Below are positions 36,209-36,293 of a DNA stretch of 36,293 nt, piece by piece. Below the pieces are notes generated by a model. The model did not search any database and had not been told where the DNA came from. It saw nothing but the letters and a program-made list of their open reading frames with translations. Source of the DNA: a virus; the IMG/VR virus record IMGVR_UViG_3300047276_000260, positions 1 to 36,293 of that record. One strand, given 5' to 3'. The position numbers and the translations under genes are program-made. Numbering within the stretch: the first letter of the stretch is position 1; each line of letters opens with the position of its first letter.

Positions 36209-36293
36209 TCATGTTGATCCGCGTCCTTAGGCAGACCATGCTGAGCGGACGTGTGGCAAACGTCGGGGAAGTCCTAGAGGCTTCCCCCTCTGA
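36167..36293. repeat. Terminal direct repeat (contig closure), right copy
   Basis: Exact copy of bases 1-127, comprising the end of the capsid gene and the first 83 bases of the next gene. Removing one copy gives a circular sequence of 36,166 bases with uninterrupted genes across the junction. Confidence 0.95.
36211..36293 (+). CDS. Small head-module protein, 5' part (duplicate of gene at 45)
   Basis: ATG 36211 begins the same protein as the gene at 45-251 and is cut by the window end after 27 complete codons. It is the second copy of the overlap, not a paralogue. Confidence 0.95.
   Translation, partial: MLIRVLRQTMLSGRVANVGEVLEASPS

Overview
The window is an essentially complete genome of a tailed phage. 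The first 127 bases are repeated exactly as the last 127 bases, so the contig closes on itself: the major capsid gene that ends at 36208 is the same gene whose last 14 codons open the window, and the unique length is 36,166 bp. The gene order is lambda/HK97-like (terminase, connector, portal, fused protease-capsid, head-tail joining, tail tube, frameshifted tail chaperone, tape measure, tail tip, fibres, lysis). The long-tail tape measure without a sheath gene indicates a siphovirus. The fibre module and the tiny genes behind it (10615-12839) closely resemble proteins that I know from Synechococcus/Prochlorococcus phages, so the host is most likely a picocyanobacterium (Synechococcus/Cyanobium type), perhaps from fresh or brackish water. 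This host call is inference from protein resemblance. I see no photosynthesis genes, no integrase and no CI-like repressor, so a lytic life style is the simpler reading.

Layout. 1-12277 (+): capsid tail end, small head proteins, head-tail joining, a C1q/Mtd-like fibre, tail terminator, tail tube, tail assembly chaperones joined by a -1 frameshift on A_AAA_AAC, tape measure, tail tip hub, two paralogous tip proteins, fibres and a glycine-rich adhesin. 12277-13925 (+): three tiny genes, two of them membrane proteins (probable holin functions), and a two-domain endolysin. 13928-14904 (+): homing-type nuclease and dCTP deaminase, closed by a terminator. 14929-18782 (mainly -): a tightly overlapped string of small genes, with a small + strand HNH unit inside. 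19024-21053 (-): HTH protein, RecT annealing protein, RecE-like exonuclease and an SSB-like protein. 21131-27774 (+): an IbrA/IbrB-type sulfur/ParB cassette, SF2 helicase, VRR-NUC nuclease and a primase/VirE-type helicase. 27775-28010: a non-coding region full of repeats, a candidate replication origin. 28011-36208 (+): gpZ-like tail protein, HNH, a candidate cos region, terminase subunits, gpW-like connector, portal and protease-capsid.

The most novel feature is the cassette at 21131-23981. A PP-loop (PAPS-reductase-like, DUF3440/IbrA) protein is translationally coupled to a protein in which a nearly intact ectoine-synthase (EctC) cupin, with its metal ligands conserved, is fused to an IbrB/ParB-like domain. 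Two further small overlapping genes follow, and the cassette runs directly into the replication genes. The second interesting feature is a family of GAGGTWGGCA repeats on both sides of the primase gene together with a cluster of GTCTCA/TGAGAC sites, one related copy of which lies in the divergent control region at 15191.
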